Positions 34,789 to 42,721 of a stretch of 64,000 bases of DNA are shown in pieces. Both the position numbers and the translations under genes were made by a program. The notes under the pieces are model-generated. The model saw only the letters and a program-made list of their open reading frames with translations. It ran no database searches and was not told the DNA's origin. Source of the stretch: an uncultured Alphaproteobacteria bacterium (GTDB lineage Bacteria > Pseudomonadota > Alphaproteobacteria > Sphingomonadales > Sphingomonadaceae); NCBI GenBank assembly GCA_903934325.1, contig CAIZNH010000008.1, positions 1-64,000 of the forward strand, written 5' to 3'. How positions within the stretch are numbered: position 1 is the stretch's first letter; each line of letters starts with the position of its first letter.

Positions 34789-35735
34789 TGCGCCGCGTCC
34801 TCGCCGGGCTGGCAGTCATCGCGCTGGCGGCCTGCGATGCCGCGCCGCCTCCGCGCGAGGTGGTCGCGGTGCTGGAGGTCGACAAGGGCTGGCCGACCAT
34901 TCCGGCGGGCGCGACGTTCGGCGAGGTCAGCGGGGTCGATGTCGACGCTGAGGGCAATGTCTGGGTGCTCCACCGCGCCGGACGCAAGTGGGAGGAGCCG
35001 TTTCCGACTGCTCCGATTGCCGAGCCCACGGTGTTCAAGTTCGCCCCCGATGGCACGCTGCTGGCGCAATGGGGCGCAGGGCTCTTCATCATGCCGCACG
35101 GCATCTCGATCGACGCCGATGGCAAGGTCTGGGTCACCGATGTCGCGCATGAACAGGTGTTCCGCTTCAGCCCTGAAGGCCAACAGGAGCTGGTGATCGG
35201 CACACGCGGCGTCACCGCGCAGGACGCCACGCATTTCGGTCGCCCCGCCGATGTCGGCTTCCTTCCGGGGCGGGTGCTGGTTGCCGATGGCTACGTCAAC
35301 ACCCGCGTCGCCGAGTTCTCGCCGCAGGGACAGTTCATCCGCGACTGGGGCGAGTTCGATATTGCCCACGCCGTCGCAGTGGACGAGGGCCGCATCTATG
35401 TCGCCGACCGCGAGAATGCGCGGATCCAGATATTCGATCACGCGGGCAAGCTCACCGAAAGCCGGGTCTCGCCTGCGGGCAATCACACCTACTCCCTCAA
35501 GCCCCTGGGCGGCGGGCGGCTGCTCGCGGTCGAGGGGCGCGACGGGGCCGATCGCAAGGGCGCGGTGATCCGGGTCTATGGTGCCGACGGCGCCATCGAA
35601 CAGTCCTTCGATATCAGCCTGCCCGGAAAGGACGCGAGCCTCGGCCATGATCTTGCGATCGGGCCGGACGGGCATATCTACGTCACCGATGTGGCCGGCG
35701 GGCGCGTGGTGCGCTTCTCCCTTCCTTCCAAGTAA
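34788..35735 (+). CDS. NHL/six-bladed propeller lipoprotein
   Basis: A 315-residue lipoprotein. Lipobox ALAAC places the lipidated Cys at residue 16. NHL-type blades follow, for example VSGVDVDAEGNVWVLHR, MPHGISIDADGKVWVTD, HAVAVDEGRIYVADREN and HDLAIGPDGHIYVTD, much like peptidylglycine-amidating-lyase propellers. Its start shares a base with the stop of the dehydrogenase gene (TGATG) and nspC begins 9 bases after its stop, so it is inside the polyamine operon. Why a surface propeller is made with polyamine enzymes is not known; binding of a cation or polyamine is a guess. Confidence 0.88.
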   Translation: MRRVLAGLAVIALAACDAAPPPREVVAVLEVDKGWPTIPAGATFGEVSGVDVDAEGNVWVLHRAGRKWEEPFPTAPIAEPTVFKFAPDGTLLAQWGAGLFIMPHGISIDADGKVWVTDVAHEQVFRFSPEGQQELVIGTRGVTAQDATHFGRPADVGFLPGRVLVADGYVNTRVAEFSPQGQFIRDWGEFDIAHAVAVDEGRIYVADRENARIQIFDHAGKLTESRVSPAGNHTYSLKPLGGGRLLAVEGRDGADRKGAVIRVYGADGAIEQSFDISLPGKDASLGHDLAIGPDGHIYVTDVAGGRVVRFSLPSK

Positions 35736-35744
35736 GCAGGACCA

Positions 35745-36938
35745 ATGCAGACCAAAGCCGGTGATCCGGGCGCCTTCGCCCATTTCGATCTGTCGCGTGT
35801 CGACAGCCCCGCCTTCGTCGTCGACGCCGCGAAGCTGCGCGCCAATTGCCGCGTGCTGGCAGGCGTGCGCGATGCTGCCGCAGCGGACGGCGCGGACATC
35901 AAGGTGTTCGCCGCGCTGAAGGCCTTCTCGATGTGGTCGGCCGCGCCCATCATCGGCGAATATCTCGACGGGGTGTCCACCTCGGGCCTGTGGGAAGCGC
36001 GCCTCGCCTCGGAATTCTACGACGGCGAGATCGCGACCTATTCGGCCGCCTTCAAGCCCGAGGAGCTGGAGGAAATCTGCCGGCTTTCGGACCATGTGAT
36101 CTTCAATTCGCCCTTCCAGCACGAACGCGCGCGGCTGATCCTTGAACACGCTGCCGCGAACGGCTCGCCGGTCAGCGTGGGCCTGCGCATCAATCCGCAG
36201 GTGCCGACGGGCGAAGTCGCCAAGTATGACCCCAGCGCGCCGGGATCGCGCCTCGGCTTCCCGCTCGACCAGCTCACCGAAGAGCATATGGAAGGCGTCG
36301 AAGGCATCCACTTCCACAACCTGTGCGAACAGGATTTCGAGCCGCTGAAGGCGACGTGGGACCGCGTGTTCGACGTGATCGAGCCTTTTTTCGATCAGCT
36401 CAAATGGATCAACATGGGCGGCGGTCATCACATCACCCGCGCCGATTACCAGCGCGATGAACTGGTGGAGTTCCTCAAGGACGCGGCGAGCGACACCGGC
36501 TGCCAGATCATCCTCGAACCCGGCGAGGCGGTGGCGCTTGATGCGGGCATTCTCGTCGGCACGCTGCTCGATACGATGTTCAACGAGGTGCCGGTGGGGA
36601 TCACCGATATCTCGGCCACCTGCCACATGCCCGATGTGCTGGAGGCGCCCTATCGCCCCGCCATGCTGGGCGAGTTGACGGACGAGGACATGATCCCGAT
36701 CCGGCTGGGCGGCCCTTCCTGCCTCGCAGGCGATGTGATCGGCGATTATCGCCTGCCCGTCGCGGCCGAGCCGGGCGCGCGTTTCGCTTTCCTCGATCAG
36801 GCCCATTACTCGATGGTCAAGACCAACACCTTCAACGGCGTGGCCCTGCCGAGCATCTGGATGTGGGACAGCGAGACCGACGCGCTCGACTGCATCAAGC
36901 GCTTCGACTACGAGGATTTCAGGGATCGCCTGAGCTGA
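35745..36938 (+). CDS. nspC: Carboxynorspermidine/carboxyspermidine decarboxylase
   Basis: A 397-residue fold-type III PLP decarboxylase. SPAFVVDAAKLRANC and FAALKAFSMW (PLP Lys at residue 59) start the barrel; GIHFHNLCEQDFEPL, NMGGGHHITRADY and LEPGEAVALDAG are the cofactor and substrate motifs; GGPSCLAGDVIGDY contains the catalytic Cys of the NspC group. It decarboxylates carboxynorspermidine or carboxyspermidine to norspermidine or spermidine. Together with the dehydrogenase at 33550 it completes the carboxy-route. Confidence 0.95.
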   Translation: MQTKAGDPGAFAHFDLSRVDSPAFVVDAAKLRANCRVLAGVRDAAAADGADIKVFAALKAFSMWSAAPIIGEYLDGVSTSGLWEARLASEFYDGEIATYSAAFKPEELEEICRLSDHVIFNSPFQHERARLILEHAAANGSPVSVGLRINPQVPTGEVAKYDPSAPGSRLGFPLDQLTEEHMEGVEGIHFHNLCEQDFEPLKATWDRVFDVIEPFFDQLKWINMGGGHHITRADYQRDELVEFLKDAASDTGCQIILEPGEAVALDAGILVGTLLDTMFNEVPVGITDISATCHMPDVLEAPYRPAMLGELTDEDMIPIRLGGPSCLAGDVIGDYRLPVAAEPGARFAFLDQAHYSMVKTNTFNGVALPSIWMWDSETDALDCIKRFDYEDFRDRLS

Positions 36939-36963
36939 CCGGCGACCGGTGGGGGAAATTGCG

Positions 36964-37497
36964 ATGAAGTTTGCGCCCGTTTTGCTTGCCGCTGCGCTCG
37001 CCTTTGGCAGCGCTGCCGCGCCCGCGATGGCGCAGGGCTATGTCCCCGACACGGTCAAGAAATCGGTCACCACCGCCGATCTTGCCGCCGTGGTCGGCGC
37101 GCTCGGGCATCAGGTGCTCGAAGAGGGCAAGGATGACGGCGTACTGGTGCTCGCGGAGAACCAGGACCAGCTCAAATATGTGCTGATGGGCACGGCCTGC
37201 GACATGGACGGGGTGCCTGGCTGTCAGGGGGTGCTGATGCAGGCGCAGTTCGAGCTGCCGGCGGGCACCACCTATGAAACCGTGGCGCAGGCCAATCTCA
37301 ATTATGCCGCGCTCAACGTGTGGGTCGATTTCGAGCAGAAGTCGCTGGGCTTCACCCGCTATGTCGTGCTCGACAACGGGGTGACCATGGCCAATCTCAA
37401 GTCCAATGTGGAAGTGCTGCTGAGCCTTGTGGGCGATGCCTATCCGGTTGCCGCAGGCGAGCCGGTGGCCGAAGAGCCCGCAGCGCCTTCTTCCTAA
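36964..37497 (+). CDS. Periplasmic YbjN-domain protein
   Basis: A 177-residue protein with a signal peptide (cleaved after PAMAQ, residue 20) and one YbjN domain (VTTADLAAVVGALGHQVLEE, then FTRYVVLDNGVTMANLKSNV). YbjN-like domains resemble type III secretion chaperones and are of unknown function here. ATG 36964 is used because GGGGGA precedes it. A Pro/Ala/Glu-rich tail ends the protein. Its stop overlaps that of the convergent DUF3137 gene. Confidence 0.8.
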   Translation: MKFAPVLLAAALAFGSAAAPAMAQGYVPDTVKKSVTTADLAAVVGALGHQVLEEGKDDGVLVLAENQDQLKYVLMGTACDMDGVPGCQGVLMQAQFELPAGTTYETVAQANLNYAALNVWVDFEQKSLGFTRYVVLDNGVTMANLKSNVEVLLSLVGDAYPVAAGEPVAEEPAAPSS

Positions 37498-38597
37498 AGT
37501 CCCTTGCGCCCGAACCCGCGCATGGGCCGTGTCACCGGCATGGCGGCGAAGGCTTCCTCGGGCAGGGCAGTGCTTTCCGAGGCGGCCGGAGCAGCGGCCT
37601 CAGAAGGGGCAGGTTCAGGGGGAGCGGCAGGGGGCTGGGCCTCGGCCAGCACCCGTCCGCGTTCCGTCTGGTTGATCGCCAGCGCCAGCCCTGCCAGCGC
37701 GGCGAATTGCTCGGCGGCTTCGGCCACTCGCATCCGGTCTTCTGCCGCGTCCATCGCGCCGCTCTCGAACAGATCGCGGCTTTCCACCGTGATGATCACC
37801 TGACCTTGCGTGAACAGCGCGCGCAGCTCCTTGCCGCCGAACGCCTTTTCCAGCCGCAGCAGGTGCTCGATATAGGAGGGGTGGACGAGCACGCGTGCCT
37901 CGACCTGATCGTCGCTGAACAGGCCGAACACCGCATCGAAGGCCGGATGGACCTGATCGACCACATCGAGCCGGTGGCCGCTGAAGCTGACCGTGTCCTT
38001 GGTCCCGCCGAGGCCGAACCACTTGCGATGCTCGCCCGCGCGCTGGAGCAGGGTGGTGGAGCGGAACGGGCGGCCAAAGCCCATGCGGATGATGACCCCG
38101 CGGAACACCGTCACCCAGCGCTGGTTCTTGCCCGAGCCGCGGCGCTCCTCAAGGTGCGCCTCGTAAAGCTCGAAGCCATGGTCCGAGAGCGTGCCGAACC
38201 AGCGGTCTTCAAAGCCGGAGCGATCATGCGAGGGGACAAGCCCGTAGCGCTTGGCTGCTTCGAATTCGGGCCCTGCCTCGGCCTCGTGGGAATATTCGAC
38301 CCCGTGGCTCTTCGCGATGGCGCTGTTGATGCCGATCTTGACGGTGCGCTTGGCCGCCGCGATCGGCTGGTAGCCCCACCAGATTGCCGTGCCGATCCCG
38401 CCCAGCGCGACGATCCCGCGGAAGGTCGAGAACGATTCGGGGCCGAACCACACGAAGGCCAGCACCGGCATCAGGATCGCCGCGCTCCACGTCCAGCGCG
38501 ATGCCGCCTTTTCGCGCGCAGCCGCGCGCATGGCGGTCTGCTCCGCCAGCCACTGGCCGAGGCCTGATTGCATCAGATGATCGACATTCGCGTTCAT
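37494..38597 (-). CDS. DUF3137-domain membrane protein
   Basis: A 367-residue protein. Two membrane helices (about 36-53 and 61-79) are followed by a DUF3137 domain: VEYSHEAEAGPEFEAAKRYGL, FELYEAHLEERRGSGKNQRW and TVFRGVIIRMGFGRPF. An Ala/Pro-rich tail follows (residues 315-345). DUF3137 genes are often next to LemA, and here the divergent neighbour at 38684 is LemA, so they likely share a function in the membrane, which is unknown. Confidence 0.85.
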   Translation of the reverse strand: MNANVDHLMQSGLGQWLAEQTAMRAAAREKAASRWTWSAAILMPVLAFVWFGPESFSTFRGIVALGGIGTAIWWGYQPIAAAKRTVKIGINSAIAKSHGVEYSHEAEAGPEFEAAKRYGLVPSHDRSGFEDRWFGTLSDHGFELYEAHLEERRGSGKNQRWVTVFRGVIIRMGFGRPFRSTTLLQRAGEHRKWFGLGGTKDTVSFSGHRLDVVDQVHPAFDAVFGLFSDDQVEARVLVHPSYIEHLLRLEKAFGGKELRALFTQGQVIITVESRDLFESGAMDAAEDRMRVAEAAEQFAALAGLALAINQTERGRVLAEAQPPAAPPEPAPSEAAAPAASESTALPEEAFAAMPVTRPMRGFGRKGL

Positions 38598-38683
38598 GGC
38601 CTCCCGCTATAGTGCGCAAGGCCTCTGCAATCCCTTAACGTTTCTCCGCTAAGCTCCGGGGCAATCAAGGGAGCAATTGCATC

Positions 38684-39259
38684 ATGATTGATATTCTCGG
38701 CTGGTTCTGGACCTCGGCAATCCTCGTGATTGCTGTCGGCACGGTGGTGCTGCTGATCGCGATCTACAACCAACTGGTGCGCCTGCGGCAGAATGTGCGG
38801 CAGGGGGTGGCCGATATCGACGCGCAGCTGCGCCAGCGCCACGATCTGATCCCCAATCTGGTCGAGGCGGTGAAGGGCTATGCCGGGCACGAGGCTTCGA
38901 CGCTCGAAGCGGTGATCACGGCACGCAATGCCGCCGCCAAGGGCGACGCGCCGGGCGGTACCAGCGAAGCGCAGCTCAAGCTCGCGCTCGATAACCTGCT
39001 GGCGCTGGGCGAGGCCTATCCCGATCTGAAGGCCAGCGCGAACTTCCAGTCGCTCCAGAACGAGCTCGGCGATGTCGAGGACAATCTGGCTGCGGCCCGC
39101 CGCGCGCTCAATACTGCGGCTGCCCGTTTCAACGCCGCGCGCGAATCTTTCCCGGCAGTGCTGTTTGCCGGGATGCTCGGATTCGGCGAGGCGGACTTCT
39201 CGCGGCTCGCCGAGAGCGAAAAGAGCGTTGTCGACCAGACCCCGAAAGTCGTTTTCTGA
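38684..39259 (+). CDS. LemA-family protein
   Basis: A 191-residue protein with one N-terminal membrane helix (residues 9-28) and the LemA coiled-coil: IYNQLVRLRQNVRQGVADID, then QLRQRHDLIPNLVEAVKGYA, LQNELGDVEDNLAAARRALN and YNxxxxxFP-like FNAARESFPAVL. LemA proteins are helical bundles facing outside the cytoplasm, with unclear function. The ATG follows GGGAGCAATTGCATC. It is divergent from DUF3137. Confidence 0.93.
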   Translation: MIDILGWFWTSAILVIAVGTVVLLIAIYNQLVRLRQNVRQGVADIDAQLRQRHDLIPNLVEAVKGYAGHEASTLEAVITARNAAAKGDAPGGTSEAQLKLALDNLLALGEAYPDLKASANFQSLQNELGDVEDNLAAARRALNTAAARFNAARESFPAVLFAGMLGFGEADFSRLAESEKSVVDQTPKVVF

Positions 39260-39268
39260 CACCTGCGA

Positions 39269-39299
39269 TGTGACGGAAATCCGAGCGATTTCCGTCACA
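39269..39299. repeat. Perfect 12-base inverted repeat after lemA
   Basis: TGTGACGGAAAT (39269-39280) and ATTTCCGTCACA (39288-39299) are exact reverse complements with a 7-base spacer. TCCGGTCACG follows at once as an imperfect third half-site. There is no T run. It may be an operator for the ornithine decarboxylase leader or an RNA hairpin ending the lemA message. Confidence 0.7.
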
Positions 39300-39341
39300 T
39301 TCCGGTCACGCTTGCGGGGCTGTCTTTGAAAAGCAACATTT

Positions 39342-39364
39342 GGCCCCGGCGGGGGCCATTTTTT
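39342..39364 (+). terminator. Intrinsic terminator upstream of ornithine decarboxylase
   Basis: GGCCCCGGCGGGGGCC (six-base GC stem, four-base loop) is followed by ATTTTTTG. It should end the lemA transcript, or act as an attenuator in the leader of the ornithine decarboxylase gene 120 bases downstream. Confidence 0.85.
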
Positions 39365-39483
39365 GTTTGCATTTCCCCCCTCAGGCCCTATCTGCGCCCT
39401 TCCGCTGCCCCAAGGGGACTTCCAAACCGCAAGGCAGCTTGTCGTTTTATGGTTCAACAGAGCCGTTTTGGGGGTCCCTTGAG

Positions 39484-40689
39484 TTGCACATCTATCCTGA
39501 CGCACTGGCTGTAGTCCGCGACCTCCGTCCGGACGAACCCGTCATCCTCAATCGCCCGCACGCCGCGCGGCGCGCCGCCCGCTTCTTTGTCGAGAAGTTC
39601 CCGGGCAAGGTGCTCTATGCCGTCAAGGCCAACCCCGCGCCGGAGCTGATCCGCGTGCTGTGGGATGCAGGCGTGACCCATTACGACGTCGCCTCGATTG
39701 CCGAGGTGCGGCTGGTGCGCTCGCTGCTGCCGGACGCCGTGCTGTGCTTCATGCATCCGGTGAAGACCGCTGCCGCGATTGCCGAGGCCTATTTCGATCA
39801 CGGCGTGCGCACCTTCAGCCTCGATTCTGTCGAGGAGCTGGAGAAGATCATCGACGCCTGCCGTTCGCCCGAAACCGGCGAAGCGCCGCGCGACCTGCGT
39901 CTGTGCGTGCGCCTGCGCGTGTCGAGCGAATATTCCGAGCTCTCGCTGGCCAGCAAGTTCGGCTGCGATCTCGTCGAGGCGCCGCTGCTGCTCCAGCAGG
40001 CCCGCCAGCATTGTGACTGGCTGGGCGTGTGCTTCCATGTCGGCAGCCAGGCGATGACCCCGTTTGCCTTCGTGCAGGCGATGGACCGCACCCGCGCCGC
40101 GATTGCCGAGGCTTCGGTGGTGATCGACATGATCGACGTGGGCGGGGGCTTCCCGAGCGCCTATCCGGGCCTCGAGCCGCCGCCGATGGAAGATTACTTC
40201 GCGATCATCGCGCGCCACTTCGAAGCCCTGCCGATCGCCTACAACGCCGAGCTGTGGTGCGAACCCGGCCGCGCGCTCTCGGCTGAATACAGCTCGATGA
40301 TCGTGCAGGTGAACAAGCGGCGCGGCGAGGAGCTCTACATCAACGACGGCGCTTACGGCGCGCTCTACGATGCCGCCCACGTGGCGTGGCGCTTCCCGGT
40401 GAAGGCGCTCGAGGACGATCTGATCGGCGAGGACGAGGACTTCGCGTTCTACGGGCCGACCTGCGATGATGCCGACTACATGAAGGGGCCGTTTGTGCTG
40501 CCTTCGGACATCCAGGCGGGCGACTATGTCGAGATCGGGATGCTCGGTGCCTATGGCGCGGCGATGAAGACCGGCTTCAACGGCTTCGGCGCGGCCCAGC
40601 AGGTGATGGTCGCCGACGAGCCGATGATGAGCCTGTTCGACGGCTCGCGTCAGCGCGAAGCCGCCGACAACGTGGTGTCCTTGCGCTAA
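39484..40689 (+). CDS. Ornithine decarboxylase, fold-type III PLP enzyme
   Basis: A 401-residue eukaryote-like ornithine/lysine/arginine decarboxylase. YAVKANP places the PLP Lys at residue 48; CFHVGSQAMTPFAFVQAMDR, DVGGGFPSAYPG, WCEPGRALSAE and FYGPTCDDAD (catalytic Cys) are the canonical motifs. The start is TTG 39484, nine bases after GGGGGT; it gives MHIYPDALAVVRDLRPDEPV, matching relatives as I remember them, while the open frame upstream runs through the terminator. It makes putrescine (ODC) or cadaverine, feeding the polyamine genes upstream. Its stop overlaps the convergent luxR-type gene. Confidence 0.9.
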   Translation: MHIYPDALAVVRDLRPDEPVILNRPHAARRAARFFVEKFPGKVLYAVKANPAPELIRVLWDAGVTHYDVASIAEVRLVRSLLPDAVLCFMHPVKTAAAIAEAYFDHGVRTFSLDSVEELEKIIDACRSPETGEAPRDLRLCVRLRVSSEYSELSLASKFGCDLVEAPLLLQQARQHCDWLGVCFHVGSQAMTPFAFVQAMDRTRAAIAEASVVIDMIDVGGGFPSAYPGLEPPPMEDYFAIIARHFEALPIAYNAELWCEPGRALSAEYSSMIVQVNKRRGEELYINDGAYGALYDAAHVAWRFPVKALEDDLIGEDEDFAFYGPTCDDADYMKGPFVLPSDIQAGDYVEIGMLGAYGAAMKTGFNGFGAAQQVMVADEPMMSLFDGSRQREAADNVVSLR

Positions 40690-41219
40690 TTTGGTGAACC
40701 TGCGCCGGTCCCTGCAACGGGGCCGGCGATAAGGTCATCGAGGAACAGGCTGGCCAGAGCGTGGCGGGATGAAACGCCCGCCTTGGTGTAGATCGCTGTC
40801 AGCTGCGCGCGCACCGTGCCTTCGGCGACCCCGCGCAGGGCGGCGATTTCGGCGGTCTCGCAGCCCTTGAGCGCGAACAGCGCGACCTCGCTTTCCGCCG
40901 CGGTCAGCCCCCATCGTCCAAAGCGCGCGGCGATGATCTCCGCGAACGCGCCCTGCGCCAGCCCGAGCGTGACGGCATCGCGCCGGGCCTGCTCGATCAT
41001 CTGGCGCATCTGCCACGCGCCGAGCACCACGCCCGTCAGCAGTGCCATCGCGATCACGACTTCGGTAAGGATGTGAAAGCCCCACTCCCCAGTCGACAGG
41101 TCGATCCCGGCATCGGCGATGAAGAAGGTCGCTCCTACCGCCTGCAACACGACTACTGCGGCGACCAGCGAGATACGCAGGTCGACGCGGTCGGTGTCGG
41201 ATGGCGGGCGGGTGCTCAC
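40686..41219 (-). CDS. Membrane-anchored LuxR-family regulator
   Basis: A 177-residue protein with two N-terminal membrane helices (about 17-38 and 48-70), a short linker (RQMIEQARRDAVTLGLAQGAF) and a GerE/LuxR helix-turn-helix at the C-terminus (WGLTAAESEVALFALKG, IAALRGVAEGTVRAQLTAIY, KAGVSSRHAL). No receiver domain is present, so it is a one-component regulator working at the membrane. Its GTG start overlaps the stop of the cytochrome b561 gene (GTGA), so the two are co-translated. Confidence 0.88.
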   Translation of the reverse strand: MSTRPPSDTDRVDLRISLVAAVVVLQAVGATFFIADAGIDLSTGEWGFHILTEVVIAMALLTGVVLGAWQMRQMIEQARRDAVTLGLAQGAFAEIIAARFGRWGLTAAESEVALFALKGCETAEIAALRGVAEGTVRAQLTAIYTKAGVSSRHALASLFLDDLIAGPVAGTGAGSPN

Positions 41220-41827
41220 TTTCCTCCGGGCAGCATGGCAAGGATGGTGCGACGGCCGCTTCGCGCGGTCTCGAAGGCGACGCCGCCAATATGCAGCAGG
41301 ATCAGCACATAGAGAAGATTGACGGCGACTTCATGCACTTCTTCGAAGACTTCGCCAGCCCCGTCGCCTTCCTCGCCTTCCTCGCCTTCGCCACCTTCAT
41401 TCTCGCCCGCCTCGCCATACATCAGCTGCGCGGCGCTGGTGCCGGGTTCGATCGCGGGCGGGGCGCCTGCCATGGCGATGCCGCTGGCGACGATCACGCT
41501 GACGCAGGCCCAGATCGCATAGGCCATCAGCGCGCCCAAAGGATTGTGCGAGACATGCGCCTCATGCGCGCCAGCGCGGATCGCCCGGATATGGGCAAGC
41601 GCCCGGCCCGGGCTCGGCGGGAAGGCGCTGAAGCGGGCCGCGCGCGTGCCGATCACGCCCCACAGCAGGCGCAGCGCCAACAGGCCTGCCAGCACGTAAC
41701 CGGCATAGATGTGCGCCGCCGAGCCCTCGCCGACGATCAGCGCGTTCCACAGCACCACGGCGGCAATGCCCCAGTGGGTGATCTTCACCAGCGGATCCCA
41801 GCGGCGGGTTCTGGTTTGGTCGGTCAT
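41216..41827 (-). CDS. Cytochrome b561-type membrane protein with acidic insert
   Basis: A 203-residue four-helix protein of the bacterial cytochrome b561 type. The heme His pairs are likely in VKITHWGIAAVVLWNALI (helix 1), SAAHIYAGYVLAGLL (helix 2) and LLYVLILLHIGGVAFE (helix 4). Between helices 3 and 4 lies an acidic, low-complexity insert of about 20 residues rich in Glu and Gly. It moves electrons in the membrane, perhaps from a partner dehydrogenase or to superoxide. It is followed by a membrane LuxR gene in the same message. Confidence 0.87.
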   Translation of the reverse strand: MTDQTRTRRWDPLVKITHWGIAAVVLWNALIVGEGSAAHIYAGYVLAGLLALRLLWGVIGTRAARFSAFPPSPGRALAHIRAIRAGAHEAHVSHNPLGALMAYAIWACVSVIVASGIAMAGAPPAIEPGTSAAQLMYGEAGENEGGEGEEGEEGDGAGEVFEEVHEVAVNLLYVLILLHIGGVAFETARSGRRTILAMLPGGK

Positions 41828-41829
41828 GT

Positions 41830-41868
41830 TCAGGTTCCTTTTGCGGCACGTTGTGCGCTGGAACCTGA
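41830..41868 (-). promoter_or_regulatory. Leader hairpin that covers the cytochrome b561 ribosome site
   Basis: In the mRNA, TCAGGTTCC (from 41868) can pair perfectly with GGAACCTGA (ending 41830), with a 21-base loop. The second arm contains the AAGGAAC ribosome site eight bases ahead of the ATG, so the hairpin would hide it. A temperature- or ligand-dependent switch is possible. Confidence 0.45.
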
Positions 41869-41892
41869 GGGCAGGGCGGGCGAGGGTCTATT

Positions 41893-41939
41893 GGAGCGGC
41901 GCTTAACCGGGGCACATAAGCGCGTGCTTATGCCGCTCC
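41893..41939. repeat. Nested inverted repeat downstream of the nitroreductase gene
   Basis: Outer arms GGAGCGGC (41893-41900) and GCCGCTCC (41932-41939), inner arms CATAAGC (41915-41921) and GCTTATG (41926-41932). The two helices can stack or compete. It sits between the nitroreductase stop and the b561 leader and has no T tract, so it is either a terminator of unusual form or a regulator site. Confidence 0.5.
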
Positions 41940-41943
41940 GGCC

Positions 41944-42636
41944 TCAATCAAACCCCACGAAGCGCGCCGCCTCGCCCACTTCGCGCCGTGTGATCTTCAC
42001 CGGGTTCGCCGGAAAATCCGGATCGGGCCAGCCCAGTGCAACCGCCTTCATGATCACCTGATCCTCAGGGATGCCCGCGTGCTCGCGCACCACCGGGCTT
42101 TGCATGATGCCTTGCGAGTTGATCACGCAGCCCAGGCCCTTGCTCCATGCGGCATTGACCAGCGCCGTCGTCACCGCGCCGCAATCGAAGGGGGTGTCGT
42201 CCGAGCCGTCCAGCTCGCGGTCGTAGGTTATGATCACGCAGACCGGCGCGTCGAACTGGCGGAAGCCGCGCAGCACCCAGTCCTGGCGCGCTTCCTTGTC
42301 GTCGCGGCCGATCCCCATGGCTTCGAACAGCTGGATCGCGCAGCCGACCTGACGGTCGCGGTGGACGCCGGTGAAGGCCTCGCCGCGGCGGAATTCGCGG
42401 CTGTCGGGGACGCCGGCAAGGATGTTTTCGGTGTTGCCCTTGCGGATCCGGTCAAGCGGCTCGCCGGTGATCACATGGAAATGGTAGGGCTGGGTGTTCA
42501 TCGACGAGGGCGAGCGCATCGCCAACGTCAGGATCTCTTCGATCAGCGCGCGCGGCACCGGCTTGTCGAGGTAGCCGCGGATGCTCCGCCGTCCGAGGAC
42601 GACCTCGGCATAAGTCTGTTCAGGCGTGCCGCCCAT
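41944..42636 (-). CDS. Nitroreductase-family flavoprotein
   Basis: A 230-residue NAD(P)H-dependent FMN oxidoreductase. LGRRSIRGYLDKPVPR (FMN-binding Arg pair), MRSPSSMNTQPYHFHVI and VNAAWSKGLGCVIN are nitroreductase motifs. It reduces nitroaromatics, quinones or related substrates. Start ATG 42636 has GGGAGAGA upstream; the frame continues upstream without one. It is transcribed alone, with hemA behind it on the same strand. Confidence 0.91.
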   Translation of the reverse strand: MGGTPEQTYAEVVLGRRSIRGYLDKPVPRALIEEILTLAMRSPSSMNTQPYHFHVITGEPLDRIRKGNTENILAGVPDSREFRRGEAFTGVHRDRQVGCAIQLFEAMGIGRDDKEARQDWVLRGFRQFDAPVCVIITYDRELDGSDDTPFDCGAVTTALVNAAWSKGLGCVINSQGIMQSPVVREHAGIPEDQVIMKAVALGWPDPDFPANPVKITRREVGEAARFVGFD

Positions 42637-42721
42637 TGTCTCTCTCCCGAATCTGTTTTCGGGAGATGTGCTAGCGGCAAAAACCGGCACCACAAAGGAC
42701 GAGTGCGGCAGCGGGGAGCGA

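Noticed and set aside
34614-36806. 730-codon minus-strand frame over the polyamine genes
   Set aside because: It crosses three well-identified genes on the other strand and has no domain.
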